Positions 30,318 through 38,559 of a DNA stretch of 64,000 nucleotides are shown piece by piece. Positions within the stretch are counted from its first letter, which is position 1. Every line of letters starts with the position of its first letter. The notes beneath the pieces are model-generated. The model saw only the letters and a list, made by a program, of their open reading frames with translations, searched no databases and was not told the DNA's origin. This stretch comes from Rhizobium sp. R634 (GTDB lineage Bacteria > Pseudomonadota > Alphaproteobacteria > Rhizobiales > Rhizobiaceae), in assembly GCF_002211305.1 (NCBI RefSeq), contig NZ_LOKW01000026.1, positions 248,001-312,000 on the forward strand. Reading direction: 5' to 3'. Position numbers and translations under genes: made by a program.

Positions 30318-30462
30318 ACCTCCCTCATTCCTCTGCTTGTCACAGGCATCCAGCTACCGCGCGTCTGCGCGGTGAATGACTCACCTGTTTCGAAGGAAAA
30401 AGTCTTTCGCGCCCAAGGACTTGGGCGTACTGGATTCCTGTGACGAGCAAAGGAATGAGGAG
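30318..30462. repeat. Three-hairpin intergenic repeat, copy 1
   Basis: Degenerate copy of the element at 50464-50610. Outer arms (CTCCCTCATTCCTCTGCTTG and its mirror near 30440-30460) enclose a GC stem (TACCGCGCG-TC-TGCGCGGTG) and a stem GCGCCCAAG-GA-CTTGGGCG. One GC-stem base pair is swapped relative to copy 2. It fills most of the 384-base gap between bolA and the hydrolase gene; the rest of that gap holds only the bolA hairpin. Confidence 0.8.
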
Positions 30463-30567
30463 TGCGGGGTAGCGGCCTACCCTAAATCGAGCACTTCACT
30501 GAGAACTGCTCTTATCTAATGGGCTCGGCGTGCCTAACAGCATCTTGCTATTCGGAAAGCACAACCC

Positions 30568-31758
30568 TCAGCCAGGCATTCTCTTTTCGTCCGGATCAGC
30601 AAAAACCGAGGCCGGCATCGGTCCTGATGTCATCAGCGTAAAATCGAATGGTGCCTGGAGATCGGGCCCGAGCACATATTGCCGGTGCACCCGCAGCTGG
30701 TCCTTGCGGATCTTGCGGTAATGCTCGCCCGTCAGCATCTGCTTGACGCGGATACGAAGGATCTTCGCCGGCGGCGCATCGCCATGGCCGCAGACGGCGA
30801 CGACCGGCACCTTATAGAAATTGATCGAATCCGTCAGGCACTGCACGTCGAGCCAGGAAATCTCGCGACAGCGGGCAATCAGCCCGACGCGGGCGCGAAG
30901 CAGCGTCGCCGACGATAAGAGCGCGCATTGCAGGATAGCGCTGCCGAGCGTCGCGAACACCACGCGCTTGCCCTTGAATATCTCCGGCTCCCTTTCGAGC
31001 AGAATGCCGATCACATGGGCAGCGACGCTCGATCCCATGCTGTGCGACGAGATCACATATTCATCCGCCTCTTCCATGAGCGCCTTGCGCACGGAATCGG
31101 CCCGGTTCTCCAGCCATTCGTTGAAATCGGCCCGGTCCATACGGCCGAGCGCCACTGCCATTTCCCAATCGGCGAAGAGATGCAACGTATGGAAACGTTC
31201 GGAAAACGGCAGGAAGGCGAAGATGAAGAAACAGAGCGCCAGCGGCGCACTCCAGAGCATGTGCCAAGCCGAAAAGCCGACCTCGTTTGGAAGGATAGCG
31301 ATCTGCACCGTCAGCGCGAGCGCGAGCGCCGTCAGCAGGAAGGGGAAGAGAAAGAACAATCCGAAGCGCCAGGCATGACGGAAATATCCCCGCATGCCGC
31401 CTTCGAGGATGATCTGGGCGAAGCTTCGGAAGCCCGCAAGAATCTGACTGAGCGTATTGCCGCTGCGCAGCCGGCGCACGAGCGCATCGTGCTCGACCAT
31501 GTGGATCCGGCTCTTCGTCTGCCAGCCGGCAGAATCGGCCGTTGCCCCCTCGTCGGCGTTCCCAGGTGCCGCTTCGCTCGTCGTGACCTCGAAACTGAGG
31601 GGATCGCTGCCGTCATCCGGCGTTCCCGTCTTGATCGAGTAGCCCCAGACCGCGGAGCTCTGCCTGGCAGAGCGTTCGTAGCGCGCCCTGTGGGCAAGGC
31701 CGTCAAGCGGCTCGAAGCCTGGAAAATGCAGGACGACGCGCTTCTCGATGAATTTCAT
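30568..31758 (-). CDS. Membrane protein with alpha/beta-hydrolase-like motif
   Basis: 396 residues. A soluble N-terminal ~110 residues opening VVLHFPGFEPLDG, two hydrophobic segments (~130-155 and ~168-188), then a C-terminal part carrying a nucleophile-elbow-like ISSHSMGSS (GxSxG relative) and a later CGHGD. This suggests a serine hydrolase or lipase with an embedded hairpin of two membrane helices. The acid and His of the triad cannot be assigned with confidence. Substrate unknown. A weak purine tract precedes the ATG. Confidence 0.65.
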   Translation of the reverse strand: MKFIEKRVVLHFPGFEPLDGLAHRARYERSARQSSAVWGYSIKTGTPDDGSDPLSFEVTTSEAAPGNADEGATADSAGWQTKSRIHMVEHDALVRRLRSGNTLSQILAGFRSFAQIILEGGMRGYFRHAWRFGLFFLFPFLLTALALALTVQIAILPNEVGFSAWHMLWSAPLALCFFIFAFLPFSERFHTLHLFADWEMAVALGRMDRADFNEWLENRADSVRKALMEEADEYVISSHSMGSSVAAHVIGILLEREPEIFKGKRVVFATLGSAILQCALLSSATLLRARVGLIARCREISWLDVQCLTDSINFYKVPVVAVCGHGDAPPAKILRIRVKQMLTGEHYRKIRKDQLRVHRQYVLGPDLQAPFDFTLMTSGPMPASVFADPDEKRMPG

Positions 31759-31922
31759 TCCGCTCTTTCGGCCGGGCGGCTGCCTGGCATGTTGTTGCGA
31801 TCCGGCTGCTTAGCGGCCGATATCGGCGAAAAAGCAGGGATGGTCTCGAAGCCGCCTTGCTAACCGAAGTCATCAGGAATTCAATAGCAGCGATGTCGTT
31901 TCCATCACGAACGGAGGGTTTT

Positions 31923-32150
31923 GTGGCCGATCTCGTCAAAGAATTGATTTCAGGCGTCGTAGACAGCGTCTTGAAGGAAATCCTCAAGAAAACCACCGGC
32001 CGCACCACGACGAAGCGCGGCAGACGGAAAACACGCCCCGCCGCGACCACCGCAGCGCGCAAGACGACCACGGCCAAACGCAAACCCGCCCGCAAACAGG
32101 TGAGCAGGCGCCGCACATCCGCCGGACGCAGCCGTCAGCGCCGCAGTTGA
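31923..32150 (+). CDS. Small basic protein with histone-like tail
   Basis: 75 residues from a GTG with a strong GGAGGG 4-5 bases upstream. Residues ~1-22 form a likely amphipathic helix (ADLVKELISGVVDSVLKEIL); residues ~25-75 are almost entirely Lys, Arg, Thr, Ala and Ser, like H1-type tails. It probably binds nucleic acid or another polyanion (inference). In-frame ATG starts at 31893 and 31857 exist but lack the ribosome site. Confidence 0.6.
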   Translation: MADLVKELISGVVDSVLKEILKKTTGRTTTKRGRRKTRPAATTAARKTTTAKRKPARKQVSRRRTSAGRSRQRRS

Positions 32151-32328
32151 GACCGCGCGAATCTCGCCGCGCTCCCCACCGTAACGCGACGGCAACAATC
32201 CCAAAGTGGTCTGACCAGATTGGTCTTTTTTTGGTTCGGGCGGCTGGAATTCCTGCCGTCGCATGCTATCTAAGGGAAACGATTGAAACGGCGGGCCTTT
32301 AACTCGCCTGTTGAAAGGATCAGATCCC

Positions 32329-32664
32329 ATGAGCGGCATTCACGAATTCATCGACAACGAAATCAAGAGCAACGACGTCGTCCTCTTTATGAAGGGCACG
32401 CCGCAGTTTCCGCAGTGCGGTTTCTCCGGGCAGGTCGTGCAGATTCTCGATTACATCGGCGTCGACTACAAGGGCATCAATGTGCTTGCCGATTCGGAAA
32501 TCCGCCAGGGCATCAAGGATTATTCCAACTGGCCGACGATCCCCCAGCTTTACGTAAAGGGCGAGTTCATCGGCGGCTGTGACATCGTCCGGGAGATGTT
32601 CCAGGCCGGTGAGCTGCAGCAGCACCTCCAGGAAAACGGCGTCACCGTTCGCGGCGCCGCCTGA
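32329..32664 (+). CDS. grxD: Monothiol glutaredoxin, CGFS type
   Basis: 111 residues. Active-site Cys30 in QCGFS; also WPTIPQLYVKGEFIGGCDI, the glutathione-binding region. CGFS glutaredoxins carry and deliver [2Fe-2S] clusters, often as a heterodimer with BolA, which is encoded 2.1 kb upstream. An in-frame start six codons earlier is possible; ATG 32329 gives the family N-terminus. Confidence 0.95.
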   Translation: MSGIHEFIDNEIKSNDVVLFMKGTPQFPQCGFSGQVVQILDYIGVDYKGINVLADSEIRQGIKDYSNWPTIPQLYVKGEFIGGCDIVREMFQAGELQQHLQENGVTVRGAA

Positions 32665-32759
32665 CCGGTCACCGGGCGTCCGTCCGGTTTCCAAATCTGT
32701 TTCTCGAGTCCGAGGCGCTGCGCTGAGCAGCGCCTTGGCCTGTTTATGGGAATTTCATT

Positions 32760-34007
32760 GTGACAGATTCATCACAAGCCGTGTCCGCGGGCCGCCTGCC
32801 CATGGGCAAGCGTGAGTTCATCGCGCTTGCAGCCTTCCTGATGGCTATCAACTCGCTCGCGATCGACATCATGCTCCCGGCCCTGCAACAGATCGGCGCC
32901 AGCCTCAGCGTCGAAAGCGAGAATCACCGCCAGTTCGTCATCTCTTCCTATCTGCTCGGCTTCGGCTGCGCCCAGCTTTTCTACGGCCCGCTTTCGGATC
33001 GTTTCGGCCGCCGCCTGCCGCTGTTGATCGGCCTCGCTATCTATATCCTTTCCGCCATCGGCAGCGTCTTCGTTCCCTCCTTCGCCGGACTGCTCGTGCT
33101 ACGCTTCATCCAGGGCGTCGGTTCGGCTGCCACCCGCGTCATCACCATCTCCATCGTTCGCGATATCTATGGCGGCCGCCAGATGGCGGAGGTCATGTCG
33201 CTGATCATGATGGTCTTCATGATCGTGCCGGTGATTGCGCCGGGCGCCGGCCAGGTGGTGATGTTCTTCGGCAACTGGCACCTGATCTTCCTCTTCATCG
33301 CCACCATGGCGACTGCGATCGCCGTCTGGGCCTATCTGCGCCTGCCGGAAACCCTGCATCCGGCTAATGTCAGGCCTTTCACCGCCCGTTCGATCTTCGG
33401 CGCCTTCAAGCTGGTGCTGACCAATCGGGTGGCGCTCTGCTACACCATCGCCAGCACTTTCATCTTCGGGGCGCTGTTCGGCTTCATCAATTCCGCCCAG
33501 CAGATCTATGTCGGCATCTACGGTCTCGGCGTCTATTTCCCTGTCGCCTTCGCCGGCGTCGCGATCTTCATGTCGCTGTCGTCCTTCTTCAATTCGCGTT
33601 TCGTCGGCAAGATCGGCATGCGCCGGCTGTCGCACGGCTCGCTCCTCGGCTTCATCGCCATCAACACCATCTGGCTGATCGTCCAGATGGCGAGTTCGGA
33701 GCCGATGCCTTTCGCGCTGTTCATCACTTTCTTCGGCCTGGCCATGTTCCAGTTCGGCTGGATCGGCTCGAATTTCAATTCGCTCGCCATGGAGCCTCTC
33801 GGCCACGTCGCCGGCACCGCCTCCTCCGTCCTCGGTTTCATGAGCACGGTCGGCGGCGCCCTTATCGGCGCCGGCATCGGCCAGGCCTTCGACGGCACTG
33901 CCTTGCCGATGGTCGCCGGTTACTTTGCCGTGTCGGTCGTCGGGCTGGTCTTTGTGCTGATCGCCGAGAAAGGCCGCCTCTTCCACCAGCAGAACCCGGC
34001 CGTCTGA
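32760..34007 (+). CDS. MFS drug-efflux transporter, Bcr/CflA type (first of tandem pair)
   Basis: 415 residues, about 12 membrane helices. Bcr/CflA-type features: the opening IDIMLPALQQIGASL and the loop 2-3 motif GPLSDRFGRRLPLL. Proton-driven export of drugs or metabolites is expected; substrate unknown. The GTG at 32760 has GGGAA upstream; an internal ATG at residue 16 is an alternative. It is followed after 34 bases by a clear paralogue. Confidence 0.88.
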   Translation: MTDSSQAVSAGRLPMGKREFIALAAFLMAINSLAIDIMLPALQQIGASLSVESENHRQFVISSYLLGFGCAQLFYGPLSDRFGRRLPLLIGLAIYILSAIGSVFVPSFAGLLVLRFIQGVGSAATRVITISIVRDIYGGRQMAEVMSLIMMVFMIVPVIAPGAGQVVMFFGNWHLIFLFIATMATAIAVWAYLRLPETLHPANVRPFTARSIFGAFKLVLTNRVALCYTIASTFIFGALFGFINSAQQIYVGIYGLGVYFPVAFAGVAIFMSLSSFFNSRFVGKIGMRRLSHGSLLGFIAINTIWLIVQMASSEPMPFALFITFFGLAMFQFGWIGSNFNSLAMEPLGHVAGTASSVLGFMSTVGGALIGAGIGQAFDGTALPMVAGYFAVSVVGLVFVLIAEKGRLFHQQNPAV

Positions 34008-34041
34008 ACGACCGGGCCATTCGCATTTGGGATATCTCCAC

Positions 34042-35322
34042 ATGACGCCGCCGCATAAACCCCATCAGGAAAACCAAGGTTCCCGCCGCATCGGCATGGG
34101 TTTCGGCGAATTCGTCGTCACCATTGCCATCATGACCGCCAGCATCGCCATGGCGATCGATAGCATGCTGCCGGCATTGCCGAATATCGGCCATTCCCTC
34201 GGCGTCACCAATACCAACGATGCGCAGCTCATCATTGGCGTCTTCTTCCTCGGCTTCGGCGTCTCGCAGATATTCTTCGGCAGTCTTTCGGATACGTTCG
34301 GCCGCCGCAACATCCTGCTTGGCGGCCTTGTCTGCTACCTCTTCGCCATGTTTGCCGCCGCGGCAACCGGCAGCTTCGAAATGCTGCTGGTCATGCGCTT
34401 CATCCAGGGCGTGGGCGGTGCGGCGGTGCGCATCACCACCATGGCCATCGTGCGCGACTGCTTCGGCGGCCGCGAGATGGCCCGCGTCATGTCCTATGTC
34501 ATGATCGTCTTCATGATCGTGCCGATCGTTGCTCCCTCCGTCGGCCAACTGATCATCATGTACGCCAACTGGCATTGGATCTTCATCCTGCTCGGCATCG
34601 TTGCCTCCGTCCTATTCGTCTGGGCGCTTTTGCGCCTGAAGGAATCGCTGCCGCCGGAAGAGCGCCTGCCGCTGTCGGTCGGTTCCGTCGCGGATGGTTT
34701 CAAGACCGTACTCACCAACCGCATCACCTGCGGCTACATGATCGGCCTCACCATGTTCACCGGCGTCATCAGCGCCTATGTCATTTCGGTGCAGCAGGTT
34801 TTCGGTGAGGTCTACGGCCTCGGCGACTGGCTGCCGATCGCTTTTGCGGCCACCGCCGGCGGCATAGCGGTCGCCAATTTCGCCAACGGCTTCTTCGTGC
34901 GCACATTCGGCATGCGGCGCATCTCACACGCGGCTTTGCTGATCTTCACGGCGCTCTCGGCCGCCGGCTTCTTCTATTCGCTGGCAGGCAAGCCCGATTT
35001 CGCCGTCGCCTACGGCATTTTCACCATCGTGCTGATGATGTTTGCCGTGATCGCCACCAATTTCACCGCCATCAGCCTCGAGCCGATGGGCAATCTCGCC
35101 GGCACGGCGACCGCCGTCACCGGCTTCGTCTCGACCACCTTCGGCGCCATCCTCGGCGGCCTGGTCGGCCAGATGTTCAATGGCACCGTGCAGCCTCTCT
35201 TCGGCGGCTTCGCGCTGTTTGGCCTGGTGACGATCGCCGCCACCCTCTGGGCGGAAAACGGCAAGCTCTTCACGCATCCGGGAGATAGCCCCCAGCTCGA
35301 TCCGGGCGCTGCTCACTTCTGA
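34042..35322 (+). CDS. MFS drug-efflux transporter, Bcr/CflA type (second of tandem pair)
   Basis: 426 residues, about 12 membrane helices, with IDSMLPALPNIGHSL and GSLSDTFGRRNILLG at positions matching the upstream gene. The two share many blocks (for example RFIQGVG.A..R and MIVFMIVPI.AP), so they arose by tandem duplication and then diverged. It may form a pump pair or take different substrates. ATG 34042 is chosen over TTG 34027 because GGGA lies a normal distance before it. Confidence 0.88.
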   Translation: MTPPHKPHQENQGSRRIGMGFGEFVVTIAIMTASIAMAIDSMLPALPNIGHSLGVTNTNDAQLIIGVFFLGFGVSQIFFGSLSDTFGRRNILLGGLVCYLFAMFAAAATGSFEMLLVMRFIQGVGGAAVRITTMAIVRDCFGGREMARVMSYVMIVFMIVPIVAPSVGQLIIMYANWHWIFILLGIVASVLFVWALLRLKESLPPEERLPLSVGSVADGFKTVLTNRITCGYMIGLTMFTGVISAYVISVQQVFGEVYGLGDWLPIAFAATAGGIAVANFANGFFVRTFGMRRISHAALLIFTALSAAGFFYSLAGKPDFAVAYGIFTIVLMMFAVIATNFTAISLEPMGNLAGTATAVTGFVSTTFGAILGGLVGQMFNGTVQPLFGGFALFGLVTIAATLWAENGKLFTHPGDSPQLDPGAAHF

Positions 35323-35355
35323 GCCAGGAGGCGCGGATCAATCCAGGATATCTCG

Positions 35356-35829
35356 ATGGACGAGCGAATTCTGATCCGGCCCTACGTGCCACACGACGTG
35401 GACGCGACGATCGAGATTTTCCTGCGCTCGATCCGGGAAGTCTCCTCGAAAGACTATTCCGCCGCTCAGATCGATGCCTGGGCAAAGGTGGAAGACCGCA
35501 GCCTATGGGCGGAACGGAGGATGAGCAGGCCTGGCTGGATCGCGGAAATCGGCGGAAAACCGGTAGGATTTTCCGATCTGACCGGCGATGGATGCCTGGA
35601 TATGATGTTCGTTCACCCCGAATTTCAGGGAGTTGGAGTGGCAACCCGCCTGTTGCGCAGGGTTGAGGAAGAGGCTCTCAGGTTGGGGTACAGCCGAATT
35701 TATACGGAAGCCAGCAGAACCGCCCGGCCATTCTTCGAGCGTAAGGGCTTCCGGATGGTCGCCAGGCAAATCGTCGAGAAGCGCGGCCAAAGCTTGGAAA
35801 ACTTCTTGATGGAAAAGCCCTGCGCATGA
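35356..35829 (+). CDS. GNAT N-acetyltransferase
   Basis: 157 residues. One GNAT fold with the acetyl-CoA loop QGVGVATRLLRRVEEEA (R/Q-x-x-G-x-G/A) and a C-terminal FFERKGFRMVARQIVEKRG. It resembles the YafP-like group; acceptor substrate unknown. AGGA precedes the ATG by about 8 bases. Its base composition is slightly less GC-rich than its neighbours. Confidence 0.85.
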   Translation: MDERILIRPYVPHDVDATIEIFLRSIREVSSKDYSAAQIDAWAKVEDRSLWAERRMSRPGWIAEIGGKPVGFSDLTGDGCLDMMFVHPEFQGVGVATRLLRRVEEEALRLGYSRIYTEASRTARPFFERKGFRMVARQIVEKRGQSLENFLMEKPCA

Positions 35830-35889
35830 GCGTGCGTGAGCCCGCCGCAAATTCGGCTGCCCCCACCGGCCCTTGCAAGGGTCGGTTTG

Positions 35890-36714
35890 TCAGACCGTAA
35901 ACACCTCACGCCGCAGCAGTTCCCACGAAGCCTTGTCGGGCGCAACCAGCAGCCCGCCGTCGAGGTGATGCGGCAGGTAGGGCGATCCGTCGAGCCGCGC
36001 CGCATGGGCGCCGGCCTCCTGCGAGATCAAGGTGCCGGCCAGATGATCCCAGGGCATCAGCTTGTTGTACATCAGGTAATGCACATGCCCGCCGGCAAAG
36101 GTGCGGTATTCATGGGCCGCGCAGCGGTAGTTGGTGAGGAAGCGCACCTTGGCGAGATTGCCGAGTATCTCGGCGCGCTTCTCCTGCGGCAGATATCCGG
36201 TCGAGGCCATGCCGACCATTTGGTCGAGCGCGACCGGTTCGGCCGTCTGCAGCCGCTGCGCTTCGCCATCCGGGCGCCGCAGCCAAGCACCGCCGCCCTT
36301 CTCCGCCATCACCCAATCGTCGCCCATCGGATCGTAGATGATCCCGGCGATGGTCTCGCCGCCGGAAACGACGGAGGCCATGACGCCGAAGGCGGGAATG
36401 CCCGAAGCGAAATTGAATGTACCATCGACAGGGTCGACAACAATTGCAAGATCGACATCCGCGAGCCCGGTGAGCAGAGCCGGTTCGGCCGCGACCGACT
36501 CTTCGCCAAGGAACAGCGCTTGCGGCCAGAGCTGCGCGGCTTCCGCCTTGATCATGCGCTCGGCCTGTTCGTCCGCCTCGGTGACGAGATCGGTCGCTTC
36601 GCTCTTGGCCCGCACATCCTCACCGCCGAGCCGGCGAAAGCGCGGCAGGATCTCCGCCTGCGCCGCTCGGCGCAAGAGATCGGCAAGAGCGGTCACGTCG
36701 ACAGTCGCAGTCAT
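35890..36714 (-). CDS. Inositol monophosphatase family protein (A)
   Basis: 274 residues. Metal and phosphate ligands are intact: GEES, DPVDGTFNF, and WDHLAGTLI. The family hydrolyses inositol phosphate, 3'-phosphoadenosine phosphate, histidinol phosphate or fructose bisphosphate; the substrate is not clear here. ATG 36714 has AAAGGA 7 bases upstream. It lies 42 bases after a paralogue on the same strand, so the two are likely co-transcribed. Confidence 0.88.
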   Translation of the reverse strand: MTATVDVTALADLLRRAAQAEILPRFRRLGGEDVRAKSEATDLVTEADEQAERMIKAEAAQLWPQALFLGEESVAAEPALLTGLADVDLAIVVDPVDGTFNFASGIPAFGVMASVVSGGETIAGIIYDPMGDDWVMAEKGGGAWLRRPDGEAQRLQTAEPVALDQMVGMASTGYLPQEKRAEILGNLAKVRFLTNYRCAAHEYRTFAGGHVHYLMYNKLMPWDHLAGTLISQEAGAHAARLDGSPYLPHHLDGGLLVAPDKASWELLRREVFTV

Positions 36715-36756
36715 GTCCAAATCCTTTCGGTTCGGCCTTTCCGGAAAGGCCTCAAA

Positions 36757-37584
36757 TCAGATGCCGACGATCTCGCGCTGGATAAGCTGCCAGCTTTCCC
36801 TGTCGGGCGCGGAAATGATGCCGCCAGTCGTTTCGCCCGGACGATAGGGCGTGCCGTCGAACTTGGCCGTATGACCGCCCGCCTCCTGATGCGCGAGCAC
36901 GCCGGCCAGATGATCCCAGGGCATCAGCTTCGCATGGCCGATGAAATGCAGCTTGCCCGAGGCGACCATCCAATATTCGTAGGCCGAGCAATTGAAAGCG
37001 AAGGTCATTTTGATCTTCGCCATGTTGGCTGAAATGCGCGAGCGATCCGGGTCCTCCATATGGCCCCACGAGATGCCGCCGACCATCTGGTTCAAGGCGG
37101 CAGGCTCGGCCACAGCAAGCTTGCTCGATTGCCCATCCTGCCGCGTCAGGAAGGCGCCCGCTCCCTTAATTGCCGTGACGGTGTCTCCGAGCACGGGATC
37201 ATGGATGATGCCGGCGACGGTTTCGCCCTTGACGGTGACGGCGAGGATCGTCCCGAAGACGGGAAACCCGGCGGCGAAATTGAAGGTGCCATCGACAGGA
37301 TCGATGACAAAGGCAAGTTCGGCGTCGGCAAGCGCCGGCACGACGGACCGGTCGGCGTCATAAGCTTCCTCACCGACGATGAGGGCTGAGGGAAAGCGCT
37401 CTTTCAGCGCCGCGGTAATCCGGTGTTCGGCGAGCAGATCCGCCTGCGTCACGAGGTCGATTGCCGAGGTCTTTTCCGAAACGTCGGCAGTGCCGAGATT
37501 GCGGAAACGCGGCATGATCTCCGCGCGCGCCGCCTCCTTCACGCACTCGCCGAGAAAGAGAATGTCCCTATCAGAAATAGTCAT
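36757..37584 (-). CDS. Inositol monophosphatase family protein (B)
   Basis: 275 residues. The same signature set as its downstream paralogue: GEEAY, DPVDGTFNF, and MPWDHLAGVL. The two align along their whole length with many shared blocks, showing tandem duplication. Starts at 37602 and 37650 are in frame; 37584 (MTISDRD) is chosen because it matches the paralogue's N-terminus, with AAGGA about 10 bases upstream. Confidence 0.87.
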   Translation of the reverse strand: MTISDRDILFLGECVKEAARAEIMPRFRNLGTADVSEKTSAIDLVTQADLLAEHRITAALKERFPSALIVGEEAYDADRSVVPALADAELAFVIDPVDGTFNFAAGFPVFGTILAVTVKGETVAGIIHDPVLGDTVTAIKGAGAFLTRQDGQSSKLAVAEPAALNQMVGGISWGHMEDPDRSRISANMAKIKMTFAFNCSAYEYWMVASGKLHFIGHAKLMPWDHLAGVLAHQEAGGHTAKFDGTPYRPGETTGGIISAPDRESWQLIQREIVGI

Positions 37585-37630
37585 GCGAAATCTGTCCTTC
37601 ATGCAATGAACAACCTGCATAGCCGGCCCT

Positions 37631-38524
37631 TCATGAAGGATCGGTGACACCTAGGCTGGAAAAGTCGAAGAGTTTCGGATCGAGCAGATGCGACGGGTTC
37701 ACATGCGAAAGCGCGCGCAGCATCGTGTCCTTGCGGCCTGGCATGCGCCGCTCGATATCGGCGAGCATGTCTTTCATCGCATTGCGCTGCAGCCCATCCT
37801 GAGAGCCGCAGAGATCGCAGGGGATGATCGGGAATTGCATGGCGGCGGCGAATTTGGCGAGGTCATCCTCGGCGGCATAGGCGAGCGGCCGCAGCAGCAT
37901 CAGGTCGCCTTCGTCGTTCAGAAGCTTCGCCGGCATCGAGGCGAGGCGTCCGCCGTGGAAGAAGTTCATGAAGAAGGTTTCGAGAATGTCCTCGCGGTGG
38001 TGGCCGAGAACCAGCGCATCACAGCCCTCCTCCCGCGCAATGCGGTAGAGATTGCCGCGGCGCAGCCGTGAACAGAGCGAGCAATAGGTCGCGCCCTCCG
38101 GGACCTTCTCCTTCACGATGGAGTAGGTATCGCGATATTCGATCCGATGCCGCACGCCGATCCTCGTCAGATAATCCGGCAGCACATGCTTGGGAAAGTT
38201 CGGCTGGCCCTGATCGAGATTGCAGGCGATGAGCTCCACCGGCAACAGCCCGCGCCATTGCAGATCGAGCAGCAGCGCCAGCAATCCGTAGGAATCCTTG
38301 CCCCCGGAAAGGCCGACCAGCCAGCGCTTCTGCCCCTTCAGCATGCCGAAATCATCGAAGGCCTGGCGCACCTGTCTCAGCAGCCGCTTGCGCAGCTTGT
38401 TGAAAGAAACCGAGCGCGGCGCATCGGCAAACAGCGCATGGCCGATAGCGCTGTCGGCCTCGCCGGTTTCCAGGTCATCAATGTTGGCTGCGATATTCAT
38501 TGCTTGGTCCCATCGAAGCTTCAT
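37631..38524 (-). CDS. ttcA: tRNA 2-thiocytidine synthetase
   Basis: 297 residues. Makes 2-thiocytidine at position 32 of certain tRNAs using ATP and an Fe-S cluster. PP-loop SGGKDS and the cysteine pairs CSLC and CDLC are visible, with GHHREDILETFFMN typical of TtcA. The frame begins at ATG 38524, with AAGG 5 bases upstream; ATG 38500 is also possible. Same strand as the two phosphatase genes. Confidence 0.93.
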   Translation of the reverse strand: MKLRWDQAMNIAANIDDLETGEADSAIGHALFADAPRSVSFNKLRKRLLRQVRQAFDDFGMLKGQKRWLVGLSGGKDSYGLLALLLDLQWRGLLPVELIACNLDQGQPNFPKHVLPDYLTRIGVRHRIEYRDTYSIVKEKVPEGATYCSLCSRLRRGNLYRIAREEGCDALVLGHHREDILETFFMNFFHGGRLASMPAKLLNDEGDLMLLRPLAYAAEDDLAKFAAAMQFPIIPCDLCGSQDGLQRNAMKDMLADIERRMPGRKDTMLRALSHVNPSHLLDPKLFDFSSLGVTDPS

Positions 38525-38559
38525 CTTGCCTTAGCAGAAAGACCTTCGCCCACACAGCC

